The position numbers were made by a program, and so were the translations under genes. A DNA stretch of 64,000 nucleotides, taken from assembly GCF_026167665.1 (NCBI RefSeq), contig NZ_CP098740.1:4836001-4900000 (forward strand), in the 5' to 3' direction. Source of the DNA: Streptomyces drozdowiczii. Lineage in GTDB: Bacteria; Actinomycetota; Actinomycetes; Streptomycetales; Streptomycetaceae. The notes beneath the pieces were generated by a model. The model was given only the letters and a program-made list of their open reading frames with translations. It was not told where the DNA came from and did no database searches. This document shows positions 35,243 through 44,397 of this stretch, one piece after another. The number at the start of each line of letters is the position of its first letter. Within the stretch, counting starts at the first letter, position 1.

Positions 35243-37312
35243 ATGACCCTTCAGATCAGCGAGAACCCCTGCCCGGACACCGATGCCGACGACACCGGCG
35301 AGCTCACGAATGAGATGCGCATCAGCCGCCGCCGGATGCTTCAGACGGCCGCCGTGTCCCTCGGCGCACTCGCCGCGGGGCCGGTGGCCGAGGCGGTCGG
35401 CGGGGCCCGGGCCGAGGCGGCCGAATACCGCCTGCCCAAAGGCTTCAAGGGCGATATCTCCGACCTGAAGCATGTGGTGATCCTGATGCAGGAAAACCGT
35501 TCCTTCGACCACTACCTCGGCCAGCTGAAGGGGGTACGCGGCCACGGCGACAAGCAGATCCTGAGATTCCAGGACGGCACGAACGTCTTCCAGCAGCGCG
35601 ACGCCACCGGCACCATCGTGACGCCCGCCGTCTCGACCGCCACCTGGAGCGACAAGCACAACTTCTACGGTGCCAACGGCGGGCGCTGGGACACCTGGGT
35701 GCGGGACAAGGGCGACCACTGCATGTGGTACTACACGCCCGACTACATGCCCTGGATGTACTCGCTCGCCTCGCAGTACACCGTCTGCGACATGAACTTC
35801 TGCTCGCTGCACGGGCCCACCATCCCCAACCGCTACTACCTGATGAGCGGCGCGGCGGGCGGCGAGACGACCAACGCGGGCCAGAACGACTACACCCGCC
35901 GCTGGACCACCGTCCCCGAACAGCTCCAGCAGGCGGGCATCGACTGGCGGGTCTACTCCGACAACAGCGGCAACGGCGTCGGCGGCAGCCTCCAGAGCGG
36001 ATACGTCGGCGAGTACGGCTGCAACGTCACCAACAGCTTCGCCGCCTTCGACCCCCGCACCGCCGACCCGGCCGAACTCGAACCGGGCACCGGCCGGATC
36101 TGGAAGGCCAACTCCTTCGTCTACGCGGGCGCCACCACGCCCAACGACGACTCCGACGCCAATCTCGACGCCGTCCTGCGCGACCTGATCGCCGCCTGCG
36201 AGCCGGGCGCCGAGCACCCGCTGCCCGAGGTGTCCTGGGTCGTCATGCCCGCCGCCTGGAGCGAGCACCCGGGCTTCGACACGGTGCACGGCGAGCGGTA
36301 CATGAACAAGGTACTGAAGACCCTCCAGAGCAACGAGGACATCTGGAACCACACCCTGGTGATCATCACGTACGACGAGAACGACGGGAAGTTCGACCAC
36401 GTCCTGCCGCCCCGCCCGGAGGCCGGCACCCCCGGCGAGTTCTCCGGCACCACCCCGTACGGCTTCGGGCCCCGCGTCCCGATGCTGCTGGTCTCCCCGT
36501 GGACGCGCGGCGGCTACGTCGCCTCGGAGGTCTTCGACCACACCTCGACCGTGAAGTTCCTGGAGACCTGGGCCGCGCACCTGGGCAAGCCGTTCACCTG
36601 CCCGAACATCACCCCGTGGCGCCGCTCCATCGCCGGCGACCTGACCAGCGCGATCGACTTCGCGCACCCGCGCCCCGGCCCCGTCGTCATCGCGGACCCG
36701 GTCACCGGCACCCCGCCGAGGCCGCCCCGCGACCGGATGGAGCCGCGCGGCCTCTCCTTCCACACGCACGCCGTGCTCACCGAGGACCGGGCCGCCGGCA
36801 CGGTCACCGCCGCCATGACGCTCACCGGCGGTCCGGAGGGCAAGGCGGTGAGCCTCCAGGTCTTCCCCGACCGGTACCTCCCGTTCGAGAACATCCCGCA
36901 CACGGTGAGCGCGGCGGCCCCGCGCTCGTACACCTGGGACACCACCGCCACCGACGGCGGATACGCCTTCTCGGTGTACGGCCCCGACGGGTTCCTGCGC
37001 TCCTTCGCCGGGCAGCTGCTCCCCGAGGACGCGGACACCCGCCACATCGGCCTGCCCCGCGTCGAGCCGCGGCTGGTCCGGGGATGGCGCCCGGTGGTCC
37101 GCCTGGCACTGCACAACGACGGCCGCCACCCGGTCCGCTACACCCTGGAGGCCAACGACTACGCGGGCGGCACCCGCAAGGTCACCGTCCCCGGCGGCCA
37201 CTCCGCGGTCGTGGACTGGCCCACCGAGCACGGCTACTACGACGTGGTTCTCACCGCGGACACCGGCACGGGCTGGACCCAGCGGTACGCGGGCCGGGTC
37301 GCGACGGTCTGA
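35243..37312 (+). CDS. Secreted phosphocholine-specific phospholipase C
   Basis: A 689-residue exported enzyme that cleaves phosphatidylcholine or sphingomyelin to release phosphocholine. A Tat signal is visible (SRRRMLQTAAVSLGALAAGP, residues ~29-48, followed by an Ala-rich cleavage region). The catalytic domain has MQENRSFDHYLGQLKGVRG (~80-98), TIPNRYYLMSG, and YDENDGKFDHVLPP (~370) as in the acid phosphatase-like PLC family. Two C-terminal beta domains of the DUF756 type follow (~500-689). The ATG at 35243 is used, since upstream frame has no export signal. It ends one base from the stop of a convergent gene. A possible PHO box lies upstream. Confidence 0.92.
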   Translation: MTLQISENPCPDTDADDTGELTNEMRISRRRMLQTAAVSLGALAAGPVAEAVGGARAEAAEYRLPKGFKGDISDLKHVVILMQENRSFDHYLGQLKGVRGHGDKQILRFQDGTNVFQQRDATGTIVTPAVSTATWSDKHNFYGANGGRWDTWVRDKGDHCMWYYTPDYMPWMYSLASQYTVCDMNFCSLHGPTIPNRYYLMSGAAGGETTNAGQNDYTRRWTTVPEQLQQAGIDWRVYSDNSGNGVGGSLQSGYVGEYGCNVTNSFAAFDPRTADPAELEPGTGRIWKANSFVYAGATTPNDDSDANLDAVLRDLIAACEPGAEHPLPEVSWVVMPAAWSEHPGFDTVHGERYMNKVLKTLQSNEDIWNHTLVIITYDENDGKFDHVLPPRPEAGTPGEFSGTTPYGFGPRVPMLLVSPWTRGGYVASEVFDHTSTVKFLETWAAHLGKPFTCPNITPWRRSIAGDLTSAIDFAHPRPGPVVIADPVTGTPPRPPRDRMEPRGLSFHTHAVLTEDRAAGTVTAAMTLTGGPEGKAVSLQVFPDRYLPFENIPHTVSAAAPRSYTWDTTATDGGYAFSVYGPDGFLRSFAGQLLPEDADTRHIGLPRVEPRLVRGWRPVVRLALHNDGRHPVRYTLEANDYAGGTRKVTVPGGHSAVVDWPTEHGYYDVVLTADTGTGWTQRYAGRVATV

Positions 37313-37313
37313 G

Positions 37314-38129
37314 TCACCCGGCCAGTTCCGCCAGCACCGCGTCGGTGAACGCCGGCCACACCTCGACCGCCCACGGGCCGAAGGCCCGGTCGGTGAGCGC
37401 GACGCAGGCCGCGCCCGCCGCCGGGTCGACCCAGAGGAAGGTGCCCGACTGCCCGAAGTGGCCGAAGGTCGCGGGGGAGGAGGCGGCGCCCGTCCAGTGC
37501 GGGGACTTGGAGTCGCGGATCTCGAAGCCGAGGCCCCAGTCGTTGGGGTTCTGGTGGCCGTAGCCGGGAAGGACGCCCTTCAGGCCCGGGTGGACCACGG
37601 TCTGCGCGGCGGCGACCGTGCGCGGGTCGAGGAGGCGGGGGGCCTGCACCTCGGCGGCGAAGCGCGCGAGGTCGTCCACCGTGGAGACGCCGTCCTTGGC
37701 GGGGGAGCCGTCCAGGGTGGTCGCGGTCATCCCGAGCGGTTCCAGGACCGCCTGTCGGACGTACTCCGCGAACGGGATCTCGGTGGCCTTCGCGATGTGG
37801 TCGCCCAGCACCTCGAAGCCCGCGTTGGAGTAGAGGCGCCGGTTGCCGGGCGGGGCCATCACCCGGTGCTCGTCGAACGCGAGGCCGCTGGTGTGGGCGA
37901 GGAGGTGGCGCACGGTCGAGCCCTCGGGGCCCGCCGGTTCGTCCAGCTCCACGGCGCCCTCCTCGTACGCCACCAGCGCCGCGTACGCCGCGAGCGGTTT
38001 GGTGACGGAGGCGAGCGGGAAGCGGTGCGCGGTCGGACCGTGCGTACCGGCGACCGTGCCGTCCGCTCGTACGACGGCCGCCGCGGCGGTGGGGACGGGC
38101 CAGTTCTCGATCATCGCCAGGCTCTGCAT
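37314..38129 (-). CDS. Serine hydrolase of the class C beta-lactamase/DD-peptidase family
   Basis: A 271-residue enzyme with the three class C motifs: SVTK with the nucleophile Ser (~residue 41), YSN (~100) and a C-terminal HFGQSG box replacing KTG (~225). There is no signal peptide, so it is likely a cytosolic esterase or peptidase rather than a true beta-lactamase. TACTCT at 38137-38142 (minus strand) lies seven bases before the ATG, suggesting a leaderless message divergent from the MerR gene. Confidence 0.85.
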   Translation of the reverse strand: MQSLAMIENWPVPTAAAAVVRADGTVAGTHGPTAHRFPLASVTKPLAAYAALVAYEEGAVELDEPAGPEGSTVRHLLAHTSGLAFDEHRVMAPPGNRRLYSNAGFEVLGDHIAKATEIPFAEYVRQAVLEPLGMTATTLDGSPAKDGVSTVDDLARFAAEVQAPRLLDPRTVAAAQTVVHPGLKGVLPGYGHQNPNDWGLGFEIRDSKSPHWTGAASSPATFGHFGQSGTFLWVDPAAGAACVALTDRAFGPWAVEVWPAFTDAVLAELAG

Positions 38130-38183
38130 GCGTACGAGAGTAGATTCCAGGTCCCAGCTGTCGGAAACCGCACCCGGTCACGC

Positions 38184-38214
38184 TTGCTTCGAGTGCACTC
38201 CAAGGTCTTAGCGT
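38184..38214 (+). promoter_or_regulatory. MerR-type promoter with operator between -35 and -10
   Basis: TTGCTT (38184-38189) and TAGCGT (38209-38214) are 19 bases apart, the unusually long spacing that MerR regulators correct by DNA distortion. The spacer holds the near-perfect palindrome CTTCGAGTG-CACTCCAAG (38187-38204). The -10 lies six bases before the ATG of the merR gene itself, so that gene would be leaderless and autoregulated. Confidence 0.75.
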
Positions 38215-38220
38215 GGAGGC

Positions 38221-38685
38221 ATGACCGTGACGGAGACCACCACGAGCCGGACCGACCTCTGCGCCACCGCCCCGTCGCCGCACCCGCGCCCCGACGGGCA
38301 GGACCGCTACACGATCAGCGAGGTCGCCGCGTTCACCGGCCTGACCGCCCACACCCTGCGCTGGTACGAGCGGATCGGGCTCATGCCGCACGTCGACCGG
38401 TCGCACACCGGCCAGCGCCGCTTCAGCAACCGGGACCTCGACTGGCTCGCCTTCGTCACCAAGCTGCGGCTGACCGGGATGCCGGTCGCCCACATGGTCC
38501 GGTACGCCGAGCTCATACGCGAGGGCGACCACACCTTCGAGGAACGGCAGGAACTGCTGGAGGCGACCCGCCGCGACGTGAAGACGCGGATCGCGGAGCT
38601 CCAGGACACCCTGGCCGTACTGGACTACAAGATCGACTTCTACGCGGGCGCCCGCCGGGCGCCGGAAGGGCCCAGTGCCTCATGA
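38221..38685 (+). CDS. MerR-family transcriptional regulator
   Basis: A 154-residue regulator: helix-turn-helix and wing (YTISEVAAFTGLTAHTLRWYERIGL as adjoining stretches, residues ~30-54, and RSHTGQRRFSNRDLDWLAFV), then a coiled-coil dimerisation helix ending in AVLDYKIDFYAG. The only Cys is in the disordered N-terminus, so a small organic effector is likelier than a metal. A 19-base-spaced promoter with a palindrome lies directly upstream. The stop overlaps the start of an aldo/keto reductase by four bases, so the two are coupled. Confidence 0.92.
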   Translation: MTVTETTTSRTDLCATAPSPHPRPDGQDRYTISEVAAFTGLTAHTLRWYERIGLMPHVDRSHTGQRRFSNRDLDWLAFVTKLRLTGMPVAHMVRYAELIREGDHTFEERQELLEATRRDVKTRIAELQDTLAVLDYKIDFYAGARRAPEGPSAS

Positions 38686-39698
38686 CCGACAACAAGATCG
38701 CCACCGTCGAACTCGGCCGGGGAGGCCCCCGCGTCGGGGTCCAGGGCCTCGGCTGCATGGGCATCAGCGAGTTCTACGGGGACACCGACGAGGCTTCGGC
38801 CCGCGAGACGCTGGAAACGGCGCTGGCGGCGGGCGTCACCCTCTTCGACACCGCCGACATCTACGGCAGCGGCGCCAACGAGACCTTCCTCGCGCCGTTC
38901 GTCGGGGCGCACCGCGACGAGATCACCCTCGCCACCAAGTTCGGCATCGAGCGGCGCGAGGACGACCCCGACTACCGGGGCGTCAACAACAGCCCCGCCT
39001 ATATCCGCAAGGCCGTCGAGGCGAGCCTGCGCCGTCTGAACACCGACGTCATCGACCTGTACTACATGCACCGCCACGACACCGCCGTCCCGTTCGCGGA
39101 GTCCGTCGGCGCCATGGCCGAGCTGGTCCGGGAGGGCAAGGTCAAGCAGCTCGGGCTCAGCGAGGTCACCGGCGCCGAACTGCGCGAGGCCCACGCCGTG
39201 CACCCGATCGCCGCCCTCCAGTCCGAGTGGTCCCTCTTCAGCCGGGACGTGGAGCGCAGCGCGGTGGCCGCGGCAGCCGAGCTGGGCGTCACGGTCGTGC
39301 CGTACTCGCCGCTCGGCCGGGGCTTCCTCACCGGGTCCTTCGCGGACGCCGGCAAGGAGCTGGCCGCGGGCGACTTCCGCGCCTCGCAGCCCCGCATGAC
39401 CGGCGAGAACGCCAAGGCCAACGCGGCGCTCCTGGAGCCCGTCCACAAGATCGCCGCCGCGCACGGGGCGACCGCCGGGCAGGTCGCGCTCGCCTGGGTC
39501 CAGCAGCGCGCCCGGGTCCACGGCATTACCGTCGTCCCGATCCCGGGCACCCGCAAGAGCCACCGCCTCCTGGAGAACGTCGGCGCGACCCGCCTCACGC
39601 TCACCGACGACGAACTGGCCCTCCTCGAACCGATCGCCGGGCAGGTCGCGGGCGACCGCTACCAGGACATGAGCCTGACCTCCCTCGCACGGGAGTAG
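38682..39698 (+). CDS. Aldo/keto reductase
   Basis: A 338-residue NADPH-dependent reductase of the AKR13-like group. The catalytic tetrad is visible: Asp in LFDTADIYGSG (~48), Tyr in the same motif (~53), Lys in TLATKFGIERR (~80) and His in YYMHRHD (~125). The C-terminal PIPGTRKSHRLLENVGA binds the 2'-phosphate of NADPH. Coupled to and presumably controlled by the MerR regulator overlapping its start. Confidence 0.93.
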   Translation: MTDNKIATVELGRGGPRVGVQGLGCMGISEFYGDTDEASARETLETALAAGVTLFDTADIYGSGANETFLAPFVGAHRDEITLATKFGIERREDDPDYRGVNNSPAYIRKAVEASLRRLNTDVIDLYYMHRHDTAVPFAESVGAMAELVREGKVKQLGLSEVTGAELREAHAVHPIAALQSEWSLFSRDVERSAVAAAAELGVTVVPYSPLGRGFLTGSFADAGKELAAGDFRASQPRMTGENAKANAALLEPVHKIAAAHGATAGQVALAWVQQRARVHGITVVPIPGTRKSHRLLENVGATRLTLTDDELALLEPIAGQVAGDRYQDMSLTSLARE

Positions 39699-39745
39699 CG
39701 CCCGGGTAGCGTCCGTACGAGGGAACCGAGCGAGGAGGAACCGGC

Positions 39746-40192
39746 ATGGCGATCCAGCGGATGGACAACGTCGGCATCGTGGTCGAGGACCTGGACGCGG
39801 CCATCGCGTTCTTCCGGGAACTCGGCATGGAGCTGGAGGGCAAGGGCGAGGTCCAGGGCGGTTTCGCGGAACAGTGCACCGGCCTCGAAGGCACCCACTG
39901 CGAGATCGCCATGCTCCGGACCCCGGACGGGCACAGCCGCCTGGAGCTGGCGAAGTACCTCAGCCCCGCGCTGATCGATGCCCCGCGCGACCGGCCGCAC
40001 AACGTGCTCGGCACGCACCGCGTCATGTTCGCCGTGGACGACGTCGAGGACACCGTCGCCCGGCTGCGCCCGCTCGGCGGCGAACTCGTCGGCTCCATCG
40101 CCCGCTTCGAGGACACCTACCTGCTCTGCTACCTGCGCGGCCCGGACGGCGTGATCGTCGGGCTGGCGGAGGAGCTGGGCGGGAAGAGCTAG
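39746..40192 (+). CDS. VOC-family protein (glyoxalase/methylmalonyl-CoA epimerase fold)
   Basis: A 148-residue single VOC domain pair: MDNVGIVVEDLDAAIAFFRELGMELEG at the start (adjoining stretches) and HRVMFAVDDVEDTVARLRPLG for the second module. It ends in CYLRGPDGVIVGLAEELG, where the metal Glu of glyoxalase-type proteins is expected. Substrate unknown. GAGGAGG lies well placed before the ATG. Confidence 0.86.
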   Translation: MAIQRMDNVGIVVEDLDAAIAFFRELGMELEGKGEVQGGFAEQCTGLEGTHCEIAMLRTPDGHSRLELAKYLSPALIDAPRDRPHNVLGTHRVMFAVDDVEDTVARLRPLGGELVGSIARFEDTYLLCYLRGPDGVIVGLAEELGGKS

Positions 40193-40207
40193 CGGCGTTG
40201 CTCCGGA

Positions 40208-41260
40208 TCAGCCCCGGGCGTACGCGCCTTCGGCGATCGCCGCGAAGGCGCTGAGCGACCGGGTCCCCGGCGCGAAGTAGCCGGTGTGCCCGTCCGCGTC
40301 GCCGGCGGGCACCCGGCGGGCGCCGAACCCCGGCGACGCGGGGTCCGCGCCGTGGCCGAGCCCGGCGAACTCGACGTGCGGGACCTTGCCGATCCAGTCG
40401 CCGGGGTCCTTCGCGGCCCACACCCGCGCCCCGGTGCGCAGCCCGGCCACGCTGTCCGCGCGCATCCCGGGCGAGCCCAGGACCACCAGGTCGGCGACGC
40501 GCAGCCGGTGCGCGGCCAGGCCGCAGACGACCGAGCCGTAGCTGTGGCAGAACACCGCGGTGACGGGCACCCCGGCCGCCTCCAGCCCCTCCGTGAACCG
40601 GGTCAGCCGCGCGGCACCGGCCTCCGCCAGCGTCCCCCGCGCCGCGTCGAGCCCGAGGCCCACCGGGGTGGTGTACCCGGCCCAGGCGATCACGGCGGTG
40701 CCCGGACCCGTACGGGCGTACAGCGACCGCGCCATGCCGGCCGGGGTGCCGTACACATCGGTCGTACGGTCGAAGGTGCCGGCGTCGATGTCGGACCCGG
40801 GCACCACCACGGCGACCCGGCGGGCCGCCGCCAGGTCGCCGAAGACCTCCGCGACCTGGCCCCGGCCGCGCGGGTCGAACGCCAGGAAGCGGCGGGCCGG
40901 GTCATCGGCGAGGTGGGCGTAGCGGGGGTCGTGCGAGGTCTTCAGGGCAAGGGCGTTGGCGCGGTAGCGCAGTTCGACCGGGGCGCCGTCGAGGTTGCCG
41001 ACGACGAGCGGGTGCCGTGCTGCCAGGGCCTGTTGCTGTGCCCCGCTCAGCTCCGCGAAGAACCGGGCCGCCTCGGCGGGCGAATCCCGCTCCGGATCGG
41101 GCAGTTCGCGGCCCAGCGTGTGGTCGGCCCGCCAGGAGGCCGTGCCCGGCGGCGGGCCCGTGACCGCCTGCTGGGCGTTGCCCACCACCCAGCCCGCCGT
41201 CCCCGACACCACGGTGACCGCCAGCGCGGCCGCGACCAGGGTCCTCGCGTAACGCCGCAT
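40208..41260 (-). CDS. Alpha/beta hydrolase of the DUF1023 family, first of two paralogues
   Basis: A 350-residue protein with an N-terminal membrane anchor or signal (TLVAAALAVTVVSGTAGWVV, ~8-27). The nucleophile elbow is CHSYGSVVCG (Ser ~238). DPRGRGQVAEVFGDL and VVVPGSDIDAGTF are DUF1023 landmarks, and the C-terminus has VEFAGLGHGADPASPGFGAR and GHTGYFAPGTRS. Substrate unknown. A second member of the same family lies 3 kb away (44398-45609) in the same orientation. Confidence 0.85.
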   Translation of the reverse strand: MRRYARTLVAAALAVTVVSGTAGWVVGNAQQAVTGPPPGTASWRADHTLGRELPDPERDSPAEAARFFAELSGAQQQALAARHPLVVGNLDGAPVELRYRANALALKTSHDPRYAHLADDPARRFLAFDPRGRGQVAEVFGDLAAARRVAVVVPGSDIDAGTFDRTTDVYGTPAGMARSLYARTGPGTAVIAWAGYTTPVGLGLDAARGTLAEAGAARLTRFTEGLEAAGVPVTAVFCHSYGSVVCGLAAHRLRVADLVVLGSPGMRADSVAGLRTGARVWAAKDPGDWIGKVPHVEFAGLGHGADPASPGFGARRVPAGDADGHTGYFAPGTRSLSAFAAIAEGAYARG

Positions 41261-41421
41261 CCGCCCCGCCCTCCCTCTCGGCCGAACCGGCCGGTCCCCG
41301 CACGCCGTTCGGCGCGACGGGAGGAAGGTAGGAACGCGGTGGGCGCACGGGCGTCACACCGGGGAGCCAACTGCCCTGTGATACCCGGGTAGGGGGTGTG
41401 GCGGGTGCTGTGCCGGGTGTG

Positions 41422-42105
41422 TCAGGCGGAGCCGGGGACGACGAGCCCCGCCTCGTACGCGAAGATCACGGCCTGCGCCCGGTCGCGCAGGGACAGCTTG
41501 GCCAGGACGCGCCCGATGTGCGTCTTCACCGTCTGCTCGGCGAGCACCAGCTTCCCGGCGATCTCCTGGTTCGACAGGCCGCGCGCGATCAGCTCCAGGA
41601 CCTCCGTCTCGCGCGGCGTCAGCCCGTTGAGCCGCAGCGCTGCGCCGCCCCGGGCCGTCGCCGAGGGCCCCTGCTTCGCGAAGTCGGCGATCAGCCGGCG
41701 CGTCACGGACGGCGCGAGCAGCGCGTCGCCCGCCGCCACCACCCGGACCGCCGCGATCAGATCGGCCGGCGGCGCGTCCTTCAGCAGGAAGCCGGACGCC
41801 CCGGCCCGCAGCGCCTCGTACACGTAGTCGTCCACGTCGAACGTGGTCAGCATCAGCACCCTGGGCACATGGACCACGCCCGGTGGCGGTTCCAGCAGCT
41901 CGCGCGCCGCCGCGAGGCCGTCCATCTCGGGCATCCGGACGTCCATCAGGACCACGTCCGGGTGGACCCGGCGGCTGACCTCGACGCCCTGGCGCCCGTC
42001 CGGCGCCTCACCGACCACGTCGATGTCCGCCTGCGCCGCCAGCAGGGCCGCGAAACCCGCCCGCACCATGGCCTGGTCGTCGACGATGATCACACGGATG
42101 GGCAC
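41422..42105 (-). CDS. Two-component response regulator, NarL/LuxR type
   Basis: A 227-residue regulator: a receiver domain with the phospho-acceptor Asp in DVVLMDVRMPEMDG (~54) and Lys in FLLKDAPP (~105), then a LuxR helix-turn-helix (LTPRETEVLELIARGLSNQE, ~165-185). The GTG at 42105 is chosen since GGAGGA lies just upstream; an ATG at 42132 overlaps the kinase gene and is an alternative. Paired with the histidine kinase immediately upstream. Confidence 0.93.
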   Translation of the reverse strand: MPIRVIIVDDQAMVRAGFAALLAAQADIDVVGEAPDGRQGVEVSRRVHPDVVLMDVRMPEMDGLAAARELLEPPPGVVHVPRVLMLTTFDVDDYVYEALRAGASGFLLKDAPPADLIAAVRVVAAGDALLAPSVTRRLIADFAKQGPSATARGGAALRLNGLTPRETEVLELIARGLSNQEIAGKLVLAEQTVKTHIGRVLAKLSLRDRAQAVIFAYEAGLVVPGSA

Positions 42106-42118
42106 GGTTCCTCCGGAC

Positions 42119-43348
42119 TCAGGGGGCGTCATCGGGCCCGGCCGGGGACAGCGGCAGCCGCGCGGCGACCCGGAACCCCCCGTCCGGCAGCGGCCCGGCG
42201 TCCAGTGAGCCGCCCGTCAACCGTACGCGCTCCCGCATCCCGACCAGACCGTGGCCCGTTCCCGCCGACTCCAGCGGCGAAACCGGCTGCTCCGGCGGTC
42301 CGTTGACGACGAGCACCGTCAACTGCCCGCCGTCCGAGGTGACCGAGACCCGCGTCCGTGCCCCCGGCGCGTGCCGGACCACGTTCGCCAGCGCCTCTTG
42401 AACGATCCGGTACGCAGACAAGTCAACGGCCGGCGGTACGTCACCCACGTCGGCGGCCAGCGACAGTTCGGCGGGAAGCCCCGCGCGTACCGTCGCCTCC
42501 ACCAGCTGCTGCAAGCGGTCGATCCCCGGCTGCGGGGCCCGCTCGCCCTCCACGCCGTCACCGCGCAGCACCACCAGCAGCCGCCGCATCTCGGCCAGCG
42601 ACTCCCGCGCGCTCGCCGCGATCGTCCCGAACTCCTCGCGCGCCTCGTCCGACAGCTCGGCGAGCCGGTAGGGCGCGGAGTCCGCCTGGACGGTGATTAC
42701 GGACATGTGGTGGGCGACCACGTCGTGCAGCTCCCGGGCGATCCGTGCCCGCTCCTCCAGCAGTGTCCGCCGGGCGCGCTCCGCCTCGCTGACGGTCTCC
42801 TGCTCGGCGAGCCGGCGCTGCGCGACGCGCCGTTCCCGTACGGCCGCGCCGATCACCAGCACCACGGCCGCAAACAGGGGCAGCAGCAGCGCGGAGCCGT
42901 TGCTGCGGTCCGCGCGGACCAGGTGCAGGATGAGACTCGCCGCCCCGGTCGCCAGCCAGACCGCGACGAGCACCCGCCGGGACCTGCGCAGGGCCAGCGC
43001 GAGGAGCAGGAAGAGACAGGCGATGAGCGGTGCGGGCGGCCACGGCCACACGTCGTACTCGCGGGCCGGCTGCCCCAGCAGCACCAGCGCGCCCGCGATG
43101 TCCGCCGGGAAGACGATCCACCAGGCCCACAGCGGCCGGTGCGCGATCAGCAGCAGGGGCCCGGTCTGGGTGACGGCGAGCGTGGTGGCGGCCGCACCGC
43201 CGAGCCCGTACTGATCGAGGAGATTGGCCAGGGTGACGGGGAGGAAGAGCGCCGTCAGCAGGACGGCGGCGGTCTGCGGGAGGAATCTCGTCCAACGCCG
43301 CGAACCGGTGGTGTGCGCGGGGGCGGAAGCGGGTATCGGCTCGCTCAT
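42119..43348 (-). CDS. Two-component sensor histidine kinase, HisKA_3 (NarX/DesK-like) type
   Basis: A 409-residue membrane kinase with about six N-terminal hydrophobic segments (~25-175) and no large extracellular domain, so it may sense the membrane or a small ligand. The phospho-His is in RARIARELHDVVAHHMSVI (~216). The ATPase N-box (YRIVQEALANVVRHAPG, ~315) and the G-box (TGHGLVGMRERVRL, ~372) are intact, unlike the degenerate GAF protein at 19114-20670. Its 3' end lies next to or overlaps the cognate regulator gene. Confidence 0.93.
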   Translation of the reverse strand: MSEPIPASAPAHTTGSRRWTRFLPQTAAVLLTALFLPVTLANLLDQYGLGGAAATTLAVTQTGPLLLIAHRPLWAWWIVFPADIAGALVLLGQPAREYDVWPWPPAPLIACLFLLLALALRRSRRVLVAVWLATGAASLILHLVRADRSNGSALLLPLFAAVVLVIGAAVRERRVAQRRLAEQETVSEAERARRTLLEERARIARELHDVVAHHMSVITVQADSAPYRLAELSDEAREEFGTIAASARESLAEMRRLLVVLRGDGVEGERAPQPGIDRLQQLVEATVRAGLPAELSLAADVGDVPPAVDLSAYRIVQEALANVVRHAPGARTRVSVTSDGGQLTVLVVNGPPEQPVSPLESAGTGHGLVGMRERVRLTGGSLDAGPLPDGGFRVAARLPLSPAGPDDAP

Positions 43349-43371
43349 CTCGGGCGGCTGCCGGGCGCCGG

Positions 43372-44310
43372 TTACAGCTCGGCCAGGAGCTGCGCCTTCT
43401 TGGCGCTGAACTCCTCGTCGGTCACCAGGCCCGCCCGGTGCAGCTCCCCGAGGTGGTGGATGCGCTCCGCGATGTCCGCCGGATCGCGCCGGGCCGCGGC
43501 GGTGAGGGAAGCGGCCGCCGGGGGCGCGGACTGCTTCCTGCGTACGGATTCGAGGACGGCCGCCGCGAAGGGCAGCGACTCGTGGACCGGGCCGTAGCCG
43601 AGCCCGAAGATCACCGCCGCGGGGTCCTGGTCGGCCCGGGCGGGCCGGGGTATCACCGGCTGCACGCCCGTGGCCGTCCCGCCCGTCGCGGGACCGGCGA
43701 GCCCTCCGGAGGCGTGGCCCACGGCGTCCGCGCCCTTGGGCAGCAGCCGCAGATAGCCCTCCAGGCCCTCCGGCGAGCGCCACTCGACCCCGCACAGATC
43801 CGTGACCGGGAACGTCTGGTCGCCGGCCTTCCACTTCTCCGAGGAGGCGCCCGTCCAGAACCAGCGGAAGGAGATCCGCTCACCGTCGAAGCCGGCCCGC
43901 CCGTCGTACGCCTTGAACTGCATCGGGGCCTCGGGGGCCGCGACCAGGAAACGGTCGGCGGGCTCGCCCGCGTCCGCGCCGATACACGCCCGCAGCTCGT
44001 CCGCGTAGTACTCGGCGAGGGTCTCGCGGGCGGCGGGGAGCACCAGCCGGTACGGGTCGCAGCCGTCCTTGAGCTGCCCGGCGGCGGCTTCGAGGAGCGG
44101 GTCGGCCCCGGGGCGCGGGACGGCACGCAGCACCACCGTGCCCCGCCTGCCCGGGGTCAGCGTCACCGACGACAGTGCCGCGTGCGGGACGCGGCGCTCA
44201 CGGAGGCTCTGGAGGAGTCTCGGCGTGCGGATACCCCGTTCGTAGCGGATGAGCACGGAGTCGGCGTCGAACTCCCAGGTGGCATGAATTCCGGCCAGCA
44301 CATCACCCAT
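43372..44310 (-). CDS. DUF4429 protein with C-terminal SHOCT motif
   Basis: A 312-residue soluble protein. Two similar DUF4429 halves are seen (IHATWEFDADSVLIRYERG near the start and FKAYDGRAGFDGERISFRW in the middle). The last ~35 residues form a SHOCT helix pair (IAERIHHLGELHRAGLVTDE followed by EFSAKKAQLLAEL), an oligomerisation or membrane-targeting motif. Function unknown. The ATG at 44310 is preferred, with TACGAT at 44318-44323 (minus strand) seven bases upstream indicating leaderless initiation. It precedes the two-component genes by 23 bases. Confidence 0.83.
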   Translation of the reverse strand: MGDVLAGIHATWEFDADSVLIRYERGIRTPRLLQSLRERRVPHAALSSVTLTPGRRGTVVLRAVPRPGADPLLEAAAGQLKDGCDPYRLVLPAARETLAEYYADELRACIGADAGEPADRFLVAAPEAPMQFKAYDGRAGFDGERISFRWFWTGASSEKWKAGDQTFPVTDLCGVEWRSPEGLEGYLRLLPKGADAVGHASGGLAGPATGGTATGVQPVIPRPARADQDPAAVIFGLGYGPVHESLPFAAAVLESVRRKQSAPPAAASLTAAARRDPADIAERIHHLGELHRAGLVTDEEFSAKKAQLLAEL

Positions 44311-44397
44311 GCGCCTCATCGTATGCGGCACTTGCCCGCCCCGTCCCCTCTCGGAGTCGACCGCTTCCGGAGGCCGGAGGCGGTGTCTCTACGCGCG

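Noticed and set aside
37314..38129. Antibiotic-resistance beta-lactamase
   Set aside because: It has class C motifs but no signal peptide, and HFGQSG replaces KTG. A cytosolic esterase or peptidase is likelier.
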